From contig CAZMZF010000010.1 in assembly GCA_964570765.1 (NCBI GenBank), positions 19,377-83,376 of the forward strand: DNA of 64,000 nucleotides. The letters are read 5' to 3'. Position 1 is the first letter of the stretch. Each line of letters opens with the position of its first letter. Both the position numbers and the translations under genes were made by a program. Positions 17,111-25,604 of this stretch are shown in pieces. The DNA is from CAZMZF01 sp964570765. GTDB taxonomy: Bacteria; Zixibacteria; MSB-5A5; RBG-16-43-9. The notes under the pieces are model-generated. The model ran no database searches and was not told where the DNA came from. It saw only the letters and a program-made list of their open reading frames with translations.

Positions 17111-17764
17111 GTGAAAAAAACTGAGATTTTAAAGCTCTATAAGGAAAAACAGCTAAAGAAAATACTCCGCCAGGCAACCGAGGTTATTAAAAAAGGTGGG
17201 GTGGTAGCATTTCCCACAGAAACAGTTTATGCCTTAGGGGCAGACGCAATGAACAAGGATGCCGTGAAAAAGATTTTCCGTTTAAAAAAAAGAGAAGCTA
17301 ACAAACCAATTGCCATCTTTCTTTTAAAACCGGAAGAGTTGAGCAAATTCGTTAAGGTTGTAACTTCTCCAGCTAAAAGATTGATGAAAAATTTTTGGCC
17401 CGGACCTTTAACTTTAATCTTTAAATCAAAACCTGGAAAGCTTACTCATCTGATCGGGAAGGAGGAGAAAATAGGGATAAGGGTTTCTTCTTCAAAGATA
17501 GTCCAATCTCTTCTACGCCAAACCAGAACACTTCTTACCGCCACCAGCGCTAATTTGTCAGGACTAAAAGGATCGCTTTCCGCTTTTGAAGTCTTAGAAG
17601 ATTTTGGCGGGAAAATAGCGCTTATCTTAGATGGAGGTCCTTCAGAGGAAGTTGCTCCCTCAAGCGTAGTTGATGTCTGCGGAGATGTGCCAATTCTAAT
17701 TAGAGAAGGGCGTATTTCTTTTGAGGAAATAAAAAAAGTAGCTCCTGAGTCAAAAAGAAAATAA
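17111..17764 (+). CDS. L-threonylcarbamoyladenylate synthase (Sua5/YrdC/TsaC family)
   Basis: Makes threonylcarbamoyl-AMP for the t6A37 modification of ANN-decoding tRNAs. The YrdC domain shows 'GGVVAFPTETVYALGADA', 'KKREANKPIAIFL', 'FWPGPLTLIFK' and 'TSANLSG'. The usual Gly of VYGLGA is Ala here. The start is uncertain: TTG at 17057, GTG at 17078 or GTG at 17111 are in frame. I chose 17111 because it leaves about 29 residues before the first core strand, as in family members, and avoids a 35-bp overlap with manC. No clear ribosome-binding site supports any of them. A YwlE-like phosphatase follows after 17 bp. Confidence 0.85.
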   Translation: MKKTEILKLYKEKQLKKILRQATEVIKKGGVVAFPTETVYALGADAMNKDAVKKIFRLKKREANKPIAIFLLKPEELSKFVKVVTSPAKRLMKNFWPGPLTLIFKSKPGKLTHLIGKEEKIGIRVSSSKIVQSLLRQTRTLLTATSANLSGLKGSLSAFEVLEDFGGKIALILDGGPSEEVAPSSVVDVCGDVPILIREGRISFEEIKKVAPESKRK

Positions 17765-17781
17765 TAAATTGCACAATAGAT

Positions 17782-18291
17782 ATGGAAAACAAGAAATCTG
17801 AATTTAAAATTTTATTGGTCTGCACTGGAAATACCTGTCGCAGCCCAATGGCAGAAGGGATCTTAAAAAAAATCTTAGTTGAAAGAGGAATAGATGATAT
17901 AAGGGTGAGCTCAGCCGGAACTTCTGCTCTGGACGGTTACCCGGCTGCATTATTTACAATCGAAGCTACAAAAGTCTGGGATATAGATTTAAAGGAGCAT
18001 TACTCCAGAAAACTTATTCTGGATATGTTGAAAGAATCAGACCTGATCCTGGTTATGTCTAAAGAACATTTAAAACATATCGAGAAGATGGATCGAAGAT
18101 CTTTGGAGAAAAGTTATCTGCTGAAAGCTTTTCCTCTTAAAAATGAAGATGATAATTTAGCCATTAAAGACCCGATTGGCTGTTCCTTAGAAGAATATAA
18201 CCAATGTTTTTTGGAATTAGATGAGGAGATTAAGAGAATCCTTCCTGAAATTATCAAGCTCTACGAGAAAAAAAATGAGAAAGAAGAATAA
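17782..18291 (+). CDS. Low-molecular-weight phosphatase, YwlE-like (protein-arginine phosphatase candidate)
   Basis: A 169-residue enzyme of the LMW protein-tyrosine phosphatase fold. The P-loop is CTGNTCRSP (cysteine at residue 14, arginine at 20), and the general acid is in 'KDPIG'. In B. subtilis YwlE, Thr in CTGNTCRS, where tyrosine phosphatases have Ile, sets specificity for phospho-arginine; this protein has that Thr. Its position next to a Sua5 homologue copies the ywlC-ywlE order of Firmicutes. No McsB-like kinase is in the window. An alternative is an ordinary tyrosine phosphatase for polysaccharide control near manC. Confidence 0.82.
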   Translation: MENKKSEFKILLVCTGNTCRSPMAEGILKKILVERGIDDIRVSSAGTSALDGYPAALFTIEATKVWDIDLKEHYSRKLILDMLKESDLILVMSKEHLKHIEKMDRRSLEKSYLLKAFPLKNEDDNLAIKDPIGCSLEEYNQCFLELDEEIKRILPEIIKLYEKKNEKEE

Positions 18292-19225
18292 AACTTCTAT
18301 TCTTGTAGAATCCGTTATTCTATCTTTACTTTTAATTCTCATCTTTATACCAGAATCTTTTAAGGATATGGAAGCTCAAGAGGTTAAAGGAGAAAATTCA
18401 GAATTGAAAGATACTCTTAGATTGAGAGATACTCTCATGGAAACTCAAGAAGTCGAGAGAGAAAGCTTAGGCTTGATCGATACTCTTAAGTTTAAAGATA
18501 CCCTTTCGGTTCCTATGGTGAAGGACACTTTAAAAACAGAAAGGAAAGTAACTAACCTTTCATTTGGAGTAGGGGAAAAGTTAGAGTTTAAAGTCAGGTG
18601 GGGACCTATCAAAGCCGGTAATGCAACTATGGAGATAACCGAAACCATAGAATTCCAGGGGAAAAAATGTTTCAGAGTTGTCTCCACCGCTGGATCTAGT
18701 AAGTTCTTCTCCGCTTTCTTTAAGGTTAGAGATCGCGTGGAATCTTATATAGATAAAGAGGGACTTTATTCACTCCATTTTGAAAAACATATAAGGGAGG
18801 GTAAATTCAAAGCAGATAAATTTGTGGATTTTGATCAACAAAATCATTTAGCCATAGCCGGAAATGATACCATACCGGTCCCGCCTTTTGTTCAGGATGT
18901 TCTCTCAGCATTATATTATGTTCGAACTCAGCAGTTAGAGGTAGGAAAATCTTTATTTGTGGACAATCACACGGATAAAAAAAACTACCCTTTAGAGGTG
19001 AAAGTTTTAAAAAAAGAAAGAGTAGAAGTGGATGCTGGGACTTTCGATTGCCTGGTGGTTCAGCCAATCCTGCAGGCGGCAGGAGTTTTTGAGCAGAAAG
19101 GTACCTTAACTGTCTGGCTAACTGATGACCAGAAGAAAATGCCAGTTCAGATGAAAAGCAAGGTTGCTATCGGCTCCATAACCACAGAGCTTAAAGATTA
19201 TCGTCTGGGAAGGGCAGGAGAATAA
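18275..19225 (+). CDS. DUF3108 periplasmic/outer-membrane-associated protein
   Basis: The protein of 316 residues has an N-terminal membrane/signal segment (about 9-27), then about 60 residues rich in Asp-Thr-Leu repeats ('LRDTLMETQEVERESLGLIDTLKFKDTL'), then a DUF3108 domain that opens 'FGVGEKLEFKVRWGPIKAGNATMEI' and has 'FEKHIREGKF'. DUF3108 proteins are beta-rich envelope proteins of unknown function. The ATG at 18275 overlaps the phosphatase gene by 17 bp and puts the signal segment at the N-terminus; an ATG 54 bp upstream would add an odd arginine-rich extension. Confidence 0.75.
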   Translation: MRKKNKTSILVESVILSLLLILIFIPESFKDMEAQEVKGENSELKDTLRLRDTLMETQEVERESLGLIDTLKFKDTLSVPMVKDTLKTERKVTNLSFGVGEKLEFKVRWGPIKAGNATMEITETIEFQGKKCFRVVSTAGSSKFFSAFFKVRDRVESYIDKEGLYSLHFEKHIREGKFKADKFVDFDQQNHLAIAGNDTIPVPPFVQDVLSALYYVRTQQLEVGKSLFVDNHTDKKNYPLEVKVLKKERVEVDAGTFDCLVVQPILQAAGVFEQKGTLTVWLTDDQKKMPVQMKSKVAIGSITTELKDYRLGRAGE

Positions 19226-19230
19226 TAAAA

Positions 19231-20178
19231 ATGTCTCTTTATAAGCAAATCGATCTTACTAAGATCAAAACTATTTCCATCTCAGTAAGAAAAAGTAAAT
19301 CTCTGGTGAAAGACTTTGCACAACCAACCTCCAATATGGAAGGTATAGAGGATTTTTTGATTAGATTACCCAACTACTTGAAATCCAACGACTTCAAGGC
19401 ATTACTTAAAGCTATTAATCAAGCTAAAATAAAAAACAAGCCCGTGATTTTTATGTTCGGAGCTCATATAGTCAAATTAGGACTTTCACCAATTGTAATA
19501 GATTTGATGAAAAACAAGTTTATCAGTTTTCTTTCAACCAATGGAGCAGGAGCAATCCATGATTTCGAAATAGCAGTTTGGGGAAAAACATCTGAGCAGG
19601 TAGAAGAAGGTTTAAAAAAGGGGAGTTTTGGGATGGTAGAGGAAACCTCCAGGCTATTTAATCAGATTTCAAAATATGCGGTTAAAACCGACCAGGGATT
19701 AGGTGAGAGCACAGGCGAGTATCTGATCAAGAACAAAGCTAAGTTCAGAAAATATAGCCTTCTTGCCACAGCTCATCAGTTAAAAATTCCGGTTACCGTA
19801 CATATAGGTATAGGGACAGATATCGTTCATCAATCCCCGTATTTTGACCCGGCTGCAACCGGTGAAGCTACTTTTACTGATTTTAAAATCTTAGCGGACG
19901 AGCTCTCAAGATTAAATAATGGCGGCGTAGTTCTGCATTTTGGCTCAGCCGTAATCCTTCCTGAAGTTTTTCTAAAAGCTTTATCCGTAGCACGCAACAT
20001 TAAAGGGAAGGTGGAAAATTTCACCACTGCTAATTTCGATATGATCCAGCATTATCGTCCTAATATGAACGTGGTCTTAAGGCCTACTCAAAATAGTGGC
20101 AAGGGATACTCTTTTACCGGTCACCACGAGATTATGTTGCCTCTTTTAGCCTGGTCTTTAAAAGGAAGTGAGAAGTGA
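19231..20178 (+). CDS. Conserved protein with deoxyhypusine-synthase-like NAD-fold features
   Basis: I do not firmly recognise this 315-residue protein. Segments such as 'NKPVIFMFGAHIVKLGLSPIVIDLMKNK', 'LSTNGAGAIHDFEIA', 'VTVHIGIGTDIVHQSP' and 'GGVVLHFGSAVILPEVFLKAL' recall the Rossmann-type layout of the deoxyhypusine synthase superfamily (a 'tsnl..sG.re.i..L' stretch followed by 'ttaGg.e.D'). The catalytic lysine of true deoxyhypusine synthases cannot be assigned. It has no signal peptide, so it is likely cytosolic. It starts 5 bp after the DUF3108 gene and is followed by an AGTGAGA-type repeat and a hairpin gap. Confidence 0.5.
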   Translation: MSLYKQIDLTKIKTISISVRKSKSLVKDFAQPTSNMEGIEDFLIRLPNYLKSNDFKALLKAINQAKIKNKPVIFMFGAHIVKLGLSPIVIDLMKNKFISFLSTNGAGAIHDFEIAVWGKTSEQVEEGLKKGSFGMVEETSRLFNQISKYAVKTDQGLGESTGEYLIKNKAKFRKYSLLATAHQLKIPVTVHIGIGTDIVHQSPYFDPAATGEATFTDFKILADELSRLNNGGVVLHFGSAVILPEVFLKALSVARNIKGKVENFTTANFDMIQHYRPNMNVVLRPTQNSGKGYSFTGHHEIMLPLLAWSLKGSEK

Positions 20179-20294
20179 GACGTAAAATGTGAGAAGAGAT
20201 AAACTGGAGTGTAAAACTTTAGTTTTACCGGTATAATTCTAATAAACCTTAAGGTTTATACTCCATTCGAAAATAAAAAGGAAAGGATATTAGA

Positions 20295-21818
20295 ATGGCA
20301 AGGTTAGTCGAATGTGTTCCCAATTTCAGCGAAGGGAGAAGAGCTGAAGTGATCGAGGCTATTTTAGCTGAGATCAAATCAGTTGAAGGGGTGATGCTTT
20401 TAGACAGGGAGATGGATAAAGACCATAACCGAGCAGTTATTACCCTGGTAGGAGGTCCTCAAGAGGTTAAAAATGCCGCTTTTAAAGCTATAGCTAAAGC
20501 ATCACAGTTGATAGACATGGATCAACATAAAGGGGAACATCCCCGGATGGGGGCTACAGATGTAGTTCCCTTTGTCCCTATATCCGGAGTAACTATGGAT
20601 GATTGTATAAGTTTAGCTAAAGAGTTAGGTAAAGAGGTAGGGGAGAAACTGGGAATACCAGTTTATCTTTACGAAGCCGCTGCTACTCGTCCGGAAAGAG
20701 TGAACTTAGCTGAGGTGCGCAAAGGAGAATATGAAGGGCTAAAAAAGGAGATAGAAACCAACCCGGAAAGAAAGCCAGATTTTGGGCCCTCTAAACTATC
20801 TAAAGCTGGTGCAACCGCTATCGGAGCAAGAATGCCGTTGATTGCATTTAATGTTTATTTAGGAACCAGGGATATAAGCATAGCCAGAAAAATAGCTAAA
20901 GGAATCAGGTTTTCCACTGGAGGGTTTAGATATATCAAAGCCTTGGGGTTTGAGATTAAAGAGCGGGGTTTGGTGCAGGTTTCAATGAATTTAGTCAACT
21001 ATAAAGAATCCCCTATCTTCAGAGTATTTGAGGTAATTAAAAAAGAGGCAGAAAGATACTCAGTTCCGGTTATCTCCAGCGAGATCGTGGGTTTAACCCC
21101 GATGGAAGTCCTCCTGGATGTTTCTGATTATTACCTGAAACTGGAAAATTTTAAAAAAGATCAGATCTTAGAAGATAAACTGATGGCTTTTGCCGAAAAA
21201 CACAAGTCTGGTCTTTCTGATTTTATGGATGAAGTATCTGCAGGCACACCTGTGCCAGGAGGAGGGAGTGTGGCTGCCTCCTCCGGTGCTATGGGAGCGA
21301 GTTTAGTTTCGATGGTTTGCAGGCTAACTATTGGAAAGAAAAAATATGAGGATTTTGAAGAGGAGCTTAAAAAAGTCTTAGATGAATCAGAGAAACTTCG
21401 CAAGGAATTGAAAGAGTTAATCATAAAAGATGGCGAGAGTTTTCTCAAAGTATTAGACAGTTTTAAACTATCCCAGAACACACCTGAAGAACAAAATAGA
21501 CGGCTGGTAGCCATTCAGGAAGCTTACAAAGAGGCAGCCTTAGTACCTTTTAAAACTATGGAAAAGTCCTTAGAGGTGTTAAAGCTCAGTCGGGTTGCAG
21601 TAGAGAAGGGAAATGTCAATACCGTAAGTGACGTTGGCGCCTCAGCCCTTATGGCTAAAAGTGCATTAGAGGGAGCGCTTTTGAACGTTAAGATAAATCT
21701 TAAATCAATAGAGGATCACCAATTCGTTACCGGTCTAAGAGAAAAAACAGAATTGATACTTTTAGAAGCTAACAAACTCAAAGAAGAGATCGACAGACTT
21801 TTGCAGGAGAAATTATAA
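20295..21818 (+). CDS. ftcD: Glutamate formimidoyltransferase fused to formimidoyl-THF cyclodeaminase
   Basis: Bifunctional enzyme of histidine catabolism that moves the formimino group of formiminoglutamate to tetrahydrofolate and then closes it to 5,10-methenyl-THF with release of ammonia. Residues 1-290 are the transferase ('LVECVPNFSEGRR', 'DHNRAVITLVG', 'GEHPRMGATDVVPFVP'); residues about 305-507 are the helical cyclodeaminase ('FMDEVSAGTPVPGGGSVAASSGAMGASLVSMV'). The fusion order equals that of vertebrate FTCD. An AAAGGA site precedes the ATG. It feeds folate one-carbon units that the MTHFR-methionine cluster at 58-63 kb could use. Confidence 0.93.
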   Translation: MARLVECVPNFSEGRRAEVIEAILAEIKSVEGVMLLDREMDKDHNRAVITLVGGPQEVKNAAFKAIAKASQLIDMDQHKGEHPRMGATDVVPFVPISGVTMDDCISLAKELGKEVGEKLGIPVYLYEAAATRPERVNLAEVRKGEYEGLKKEIETNPERKPDFGPSKLSKAGATAIGARMPLIAFNVYLGTRDISIARKIAKGIRFSTGGFRYIKALGFEIKERGLVQVSMNLVNYKESPIFRVFEVIKKEAERYSVPVISSEIVGLTPMEVLLDVSDYYLKLENFKKDQILEDKLMAFAEKHKSGLSDFMDEVSAGTPVPGGGSVAASSGAMGASLVSMVCRLTIGKKKYEDFEEELKKVLDESEKLRKELKELIIKDGESFLKVLDSFKLSQNTPEEQNRRLVAIQEAYKEAALVPFKTMEKSLEVLKLSRVAVEKGNVNTVSDVGASALMAKSALEGALLNVKINLKSIEDHQFVTGLREKTELILLEANKLKEEIDRLLQEKL

Positions 21819-22652
21819 GTGGAGAAAAGGTATGTAGATTTACACATTCACACCACTGCTTCAGATGGTCTTCTGACACCTGAAAAGGTGATAGAATTTG
21901 CTCAGGAGTTAAATTTTTCAGCTATTGCTATCGCAGACCATGACACCGTAGATGGATATGAAAGTGCAAAACAAAAAGCAGAGGATTCAGGAATAGAGTT
22001 GATCCCCGCAGTGGAATTAAGCATAGCTTATAAAGGAATGGATTTTCATCTTTTAGGATATTTGATAGACTGTCAAGATTCAGGATTTAAAAAGAAGATC
22101 GAAAATTTCAGAGAGGAGAGGCTAATAAGAGGGGAGAAGATGGTGGAGAAATTGAATGAGTTAGGGATAGCTCTTCGTATGGATACAGTTAAGACTATAG
22201 CCAGAGGCGCTTCCGTAGGCAGGCCACATTTGGCAGATGCCTTGCTTAAGGAGGAATATGTAAAGACGTACAATGAAGCCTTTGCCCGTTATTTAGGTTA
22301 TCATGCTCCAGCCTATGTTCCGAAAAAATATTTAACTCCGGAGGAAGGGGTAGAGTTGATTCATAAGGTTAAAGGGCTTGCTATCTTAGCCCATCCAGGC
22401 ACTTCTCATCAGGATGAGCTTATCCCTGATTTTATGGAAATGGGAATAGATGGGATCGAAGCTTACCATTCGCAGTATGACCGTTTTCAGACCAATAAGT
22501 ACATCAATCTGGCTAAAAAATTTGGCTTGATTTATACTGGTGGCTCGGACTGTCATGGTAGGGGGGATTTGATTTTGATAGGGAAGGTCAAAGTCCCTTA
22601 CCGCTGTCTGGAGATGTTAAAAGAAGCTAAAAAAAGGAAGTTTAAAGATTAA
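21819..22652 (+). CDS. PHP-domain phosphoesterase (RNase AM / TrpH-like)
   Basis: Metal-dependent phosphoesterase of the PHP family, 277 residues. Metal ligands are visible in 'VDLHIHTTASDG' (HxH), 'ADHDTVDG', 'PAVELS', 'LAILAHPG' and 'GGSDCHG'. The size and the 'GRPHLADALLKEEYV' insert fit the TrpH/YciV group, which hydrolyses 3',5'-nucleoside bisphosphates and trims RNA 5' ends. The GTG start lies directly after the ftcD stop and uses a CAGGAG site inside the end of ftcD, so the two genes are translationally coupled. Confidence 0.85.
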   Translation: MEKRYVDLHIHTTASDGLLTPEKVIEFAQELNFSAIAIADHDTVDGYESAKQKAEDSGIELIPAVELSIAYKGMDFHLLGYLIDCQDSGFKKKIENFREERLIRGEKMVEKLNELGIALRMDTVKTIARGASVGRPHLADALLKEEYVKTYNEAFARYLGYHAPAYVPKKYLTPEEGVELIHKVKGLAILAHPGTSHQDELIPDFMEMGIDGIEAYHSQYDRFQTNKYINLAKKFGLIYTGGSDCHGRGDLILIGKVKVPYRCLEMLKEAKKRKFKD

Positions 22653-22658
22653 AAGAGA

Positions 22659-22719
22659 TGTCACTCTGAGCGGGGCGAAGGGTTTAAGATTCTTCTGCCC
22701 GTAGGGGATCAGAATGACT
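22659..22719. repeat. Dispersed TGTCATTCTGAG-type element
   Basis: A 61-bp copy with outer TGTCACTCTGAG and ...TCAGAATGAC ends and the inner words GATTCTTC and GCCCGTAGGGGATC. Better copies lie at 24870-25039, 42516-42593, 54731-54810 and 59388-59471. It is directly followed by another hairpin element. Confidence 0.7.
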
Positions 22720-22736
22720 AAAGTTCACAGCTAAAT

Positions 22737-22824
22737 GTAGGTCAAGCATGTCCCGTCTTTGACGGGATTGCTTGACGAAATAGAAACAATGTGTCGACCA
22801 GTCCGTTAGACATGGTCGACCTAC
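22737..22824. repeat. GTAGGTCAAGCATG / CATGGTCGACCTAC composite element
   Basis: An 88-bp element bounded by GTAGGTC and GACCTAC. It contains two hairpins: TCAAGCA...TGCTTGA and TGTCGACCA...TGGTCGAC. A second full copy lies at 38472-38542 and a half copy at about 4891-4925. It ends 30 bp before the start codon of the metalloprotease gene and is probably part of its leader. Confidence 0.7.
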
Positions 22825-22853
22825 TTTGCTATAAAAAACAGAAAGGAGATAAA

Positions 22854-24821
22854 ATGAAAAAGCTGATCTTTTTACTCGTTTGCTTGCAAATTGCTGTTAC
22901 CGCTTATGGTAAAGAATACACTCAAGCTTATGAAGATAAACTGATTCAGGATCTAAAAGGAATATATACTAAGGAAGCTATCATAACCCCGGATTTCCCC
23001 GCTGGACGCCCTGTAGATGCTACCCCTTTGATCCTTCAAGCCAAGTATGATTTCCCTTTCTTAAGCTCAGCGACTCAGAAGGTTTTATACTCTTTTTTCT
23101 CAAGACCTACTGATTCAATCACTTTAGAGTATACTATAGATTCCCCGAGTGGTCATTTTAAAATTCATTTCACTAAAACCGGAACAAATGCGGTTTATCA
23201 ATCAAGTGTAGATAATAATGGAAATGGGGTTCCAGATTATGTAGATAACTGCGCCTCTATTTTAGATTATGTATGGGCAAAAGAAGTTGATACCTTAGGT
23301 TATCTTTCTCCACCGGATGATGGCTGGTATCCTTTTTACCTGAACAATGGTGGAGATGGAAAATATGACATCTACCTCCGGGCTTTCGGCACAGAATATT
23401 TAGGACAAACTACCCGTGAAACCACCCAGACAGAAAGCTCAGTTGTCTATACTAGCTTTATCGAGTTAGATAACGACTATCTGGGTTACCCTTACTATCA
23501 TTCACAATATGATTGGCTCAGAGTTACAGCCGCGCATGAGTTTTTTCATGCTATCCAGTTTGGCTATGATGCATTTGAATCCGAGGTAACCAGAGGTCTG
23601 GTGAAACCATACTGGATGGAGATGAGCGCTACCTGGATGGAAGATCAGGTTTACGATAATATAAACGATTATATTTATTATCTTCCATATTTTTTCAACT
23701 ATCCCTGGCTCTCTTTGAGAACTTTTTCCAATGATGAAAATGATAAGCCAAGGTATTATCACGCTTATGGATCCTGCGTTTGGCCCATATATTTAGGGGA
23801 GAGATTCGGAATAAATATCATCAAGGATATCTGGACTAAGTGCCGTGAGGTTCCGGATGATAATGTCCTTCCTGCTACTGATCAGATCCTAAATGATCCA
23901 TATAGCAGTTCATTAAATGATGCCTTTCGTGAATTCACGGTCTGGAATTATTTTACCGGAGACAGGGCAAACCCTGACATATTAGGCTTCTATTCAGAAG
24001 GTGAGCTTTTTTTTGACCCCTCTGGTAATCCTATAAGAGTTAAAGAAACAGATATGCATAATTTCTATCCGGTTACTGATAGTTTTATTACCGCACAATT
24101 ACCTCAAAATCTGGGAGCAAATTATATAACTTTTATTCCCATAACAGATTCTGCTGGAGGGTTGAGAATATATTTTAATGGAGATGCTGGAGCAGAGTGG
24201 GAAGTTTCACTCATCGGCAATAGATGCATTGATTTTCCTCCTGAGACTACACAATTTACCCCAGAGACTTTTACCCAAAACAATAAATGTAATTTCCCTT
24301 CTGAAATCTCAAAGATAGAATTGGATCCTATTCAACAAAACGGAATGGGGAGGATTTTTGACTGGACTCGTTTTTTAGCGGTATCGATGGTAGTTGCCAG
24401 AGCTGATACTGATACTATTTCTTCAAATTTTAAATATAGGTATTCTGCAGAATTTGACACGTCTTTAAAAGCTGGCTGGACACCTCCTTCTGTAGACAGA
24501 GTATATCAAAATTTTCCTAATCCTTTTGTAATTAGCGATGCCAACTCCACCACAAAATTTCCACTTTCTTTAAAAAGTCCATCTGATGTAAAACTTTTTA
24601 TCTTTACAACATCCGGTGAACTTATTTGGGAATATGCCTGGTTTAACAAATGTCCAGGGAACTACGTTACTACTGAATATCTTAAACCAGATTTTCTTCC
24701 ATTCCAGTGGGATGGCAGAAATATGAATGGTGAGTATGTAGCTTCCGGGATTTATATATATAGAATAGTAACTAATAACACCTCAGCTACTAAAAAACTG
24801 GTGGTGATAAATCAGAGGTAG
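22854..24821 (+). CDS. Secreted zinc metalloprotease (MXAN_6640-like) with C-terminal sorting domain
   Basis: A 655-residue secreted protein. The signal peptide is MKKLIFLLVCLQIAVTAYG. A calcium-type loop 'DNNGNGVPDYVDN' precedes the zinc motif HEFFH (H228) in 'AAHEFFHAIQFGYD'; 'WMEMSATWMEDQVYD' follows and probably supplies further active-site residues. The C-terminal 90 residues ('VYQNFPNPFVIS', 'WDGRNMNGEYVASGIYIYRI') are a FlgD-like / type IX-type sorting domain. The start at 22854 has an AAAGGAG site; an earlier GTG would read through repeat DNA. It is homologous in layout to the protein at 31853-33901, which ends in a dockerin instead. Confidence 0.82.
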   Translation: MKKLIFLLVCLQIAVTAYGKEYTQAYEDKLIQDLKGIYTKEAIITPDFPAGRPVDATPLILQAKYDFPFLSSATQKVLYSFFSRPTDSITLEYTIDSPSGHFKIHFTKTGTNAVYQSSVDNNGNGVPDYVDNCASILDYVWAKEVDTLGYLSPPDDGWYPFYLNNGGDGKYDIYLRAFGTEYLGQTTRETTQTESSVVYTSFIELDNDYLGYPYYHSQYDWLRVTAAHEFFHAIQFGYDAFESEVTRGLVKPYWMEMSATWMEDQVYDNINDYIYYLPYFFNYPWLSLRTFSNDENDKPRYYHAYGSCVWPIYLGERFGINIIKDIWTKCREVPDDNVLPATDQILNDPYSSSLNDAFREFTVWNYFTGDRANPDILGFYSEGELFFDPSGNPIRVKETDMHNFYPVTDSFITAQLPQNLGANYITFIPITDSAGGLRIYFNGDAGAEWEVSLIGNRCIDFPPETTQFTPETFTQNNKCNFPSEISKIELDPIQQNGMGRIFDWTRFLAVSMVVARADTDTISSNFKYRYSAEFDTSLKAGWTPPSVDRVYQNFPNPFVISDANSTTKFPLSLKSPSDVKLFIFTTSGELIWEYAWFNKCPGNYVTTEYLKPDFLPFQWDGRNMNGEYVASGIYIYRIVTNNTSATKKLVVINQR

Positions 24822-24869
24822 AGATTCTTCTCCTCGCAGAGGATCAGGATGATATGTACGGGTGGGAGG

Positions 24870-25039
24870 TGTCATTCTGAACGAAGTGAAGAATCTTTTG
24901 GTTTTAAGTAAAAGAGATTCTTCGGTCGTCCATTTGGACTCCCTCAGAATGACAAAAGTTAGGATATTCATACTGAGAGAAACGAAGCATCTAAAGACAA
25001 AAACCAATAGATTCTTCGCCCGTAGGGCTCAGAATGACA
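24870..25039. repeat. Two adjacent TGTCATTCTGAG-type elements
   Basis: The first copy (24870-24954) runs from TGTCATTCTGAACG through GAAGAATCTTTTGG and GAGATTCTTCGGTCGTCC to CCCTCAGAATGACA. The second (about 24969-25039) is a worn copy ending GGGCTCAGAATGACAAA. A frame of 67 codons across them is repeat DNA, not a gene. Confidence 0.8.
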
Positions 25040-25061
25040 AACGCTTTATGAAAATTAAAAT

Positions 25062-25604
25062 ATGACTTTTTCTTCCAGGAAAATTGCCAAAATCGGTGTG
25101 TTTACTGCACTGCCTATAGTCTTGAAAATACCAATTCTCCAGATACCCAACGTGGAGTTCTTCAGCTTCGTGGTTTTTACTTCAGGCTTTTTGTTAGGTA
25201 TAATCGAAGGCGGTATTGTAGGTGCTCTTTCGATAAGCATCTATACTATCTTCAACCCTTATGGACTTCCACCTTTACCCATAGGAATTGCACAGGTTCT
25301 ATCAATGATTTTCATCGGAATTTTGGGAGGTTTGCTCTTTAAAATTATTCGCTTGAAAAAAGTCAAGAAAATAAATTTATCTATTTTTATCTGGATGGGG
25401 GTTACGGGATTTTCTGTTACTCTTTTATTTGACCTTTTAACTAATTTAGGCGTCGTTATAGTGACGGGTCAATTTATACCAATTATGTTTGCGGCAATTC
25501 CTTTTGCCCTGATTCATCTTCTCTCTAATACTTTAATATTCATCTTGTTGACACCTCTCCTTTTTCGTTTAACCAGATTAGAAAGAAGAGGTGAGCTTGT
25601 TTAA
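25062..25604 (+). CDS. ECF-type transporter substrate-binding (S) membrane protein
   Basis: A 180-residue integral membrane protein with about six hydrophobic helices. The pattern 'KIGVFTALPIVLKIPILQIPNVEFFSFVVFTSGFLLGIIEGGIVGALSISIYTIFNPYG' is typical of S-components of energy-coupling factor vitamin transporters: helix 1 with A/L-rich face, then a G-x3-G pattern in helix 2-3. The EcfA/EcfT energising module is not next to it, so it would use a shared one. It overlaps the TonB-dependent receptor gene by 14 bp, so the two are probably one uptake route across both membranes. The substrate (cobalamin or another cofactor) cannot be read from the sequence. Confidence 0.75.
   Translation: MTFSSRKIAKIGVFTALPIVLKIPILQIPNVEFFSFVVFTSGFLLGIIEGGIVGALSISIYTIFNPYGLPPLPIGIAQVLSMIFIGILGGLLFKIIRLKKVKKINLSIFIWMGVTGFSVTLLFDLLTNLGVVIVTGQFIPIMFAAIPFALIHLLSNTLIFILLTPLLFRLTRLERRGELV

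Noticed and set aside
18807..19067. Minus-strand frame inside the DUF3108 gene
   Set aside because: It is the antisense shadow of a well-supported gene.
24862..25065. Open frame of 67 codons before the ECF gene
   Set aside because: It translates two TGTCATTCTGAG-type repeats; a minus-strand frame over the same region is also repeat-derived.
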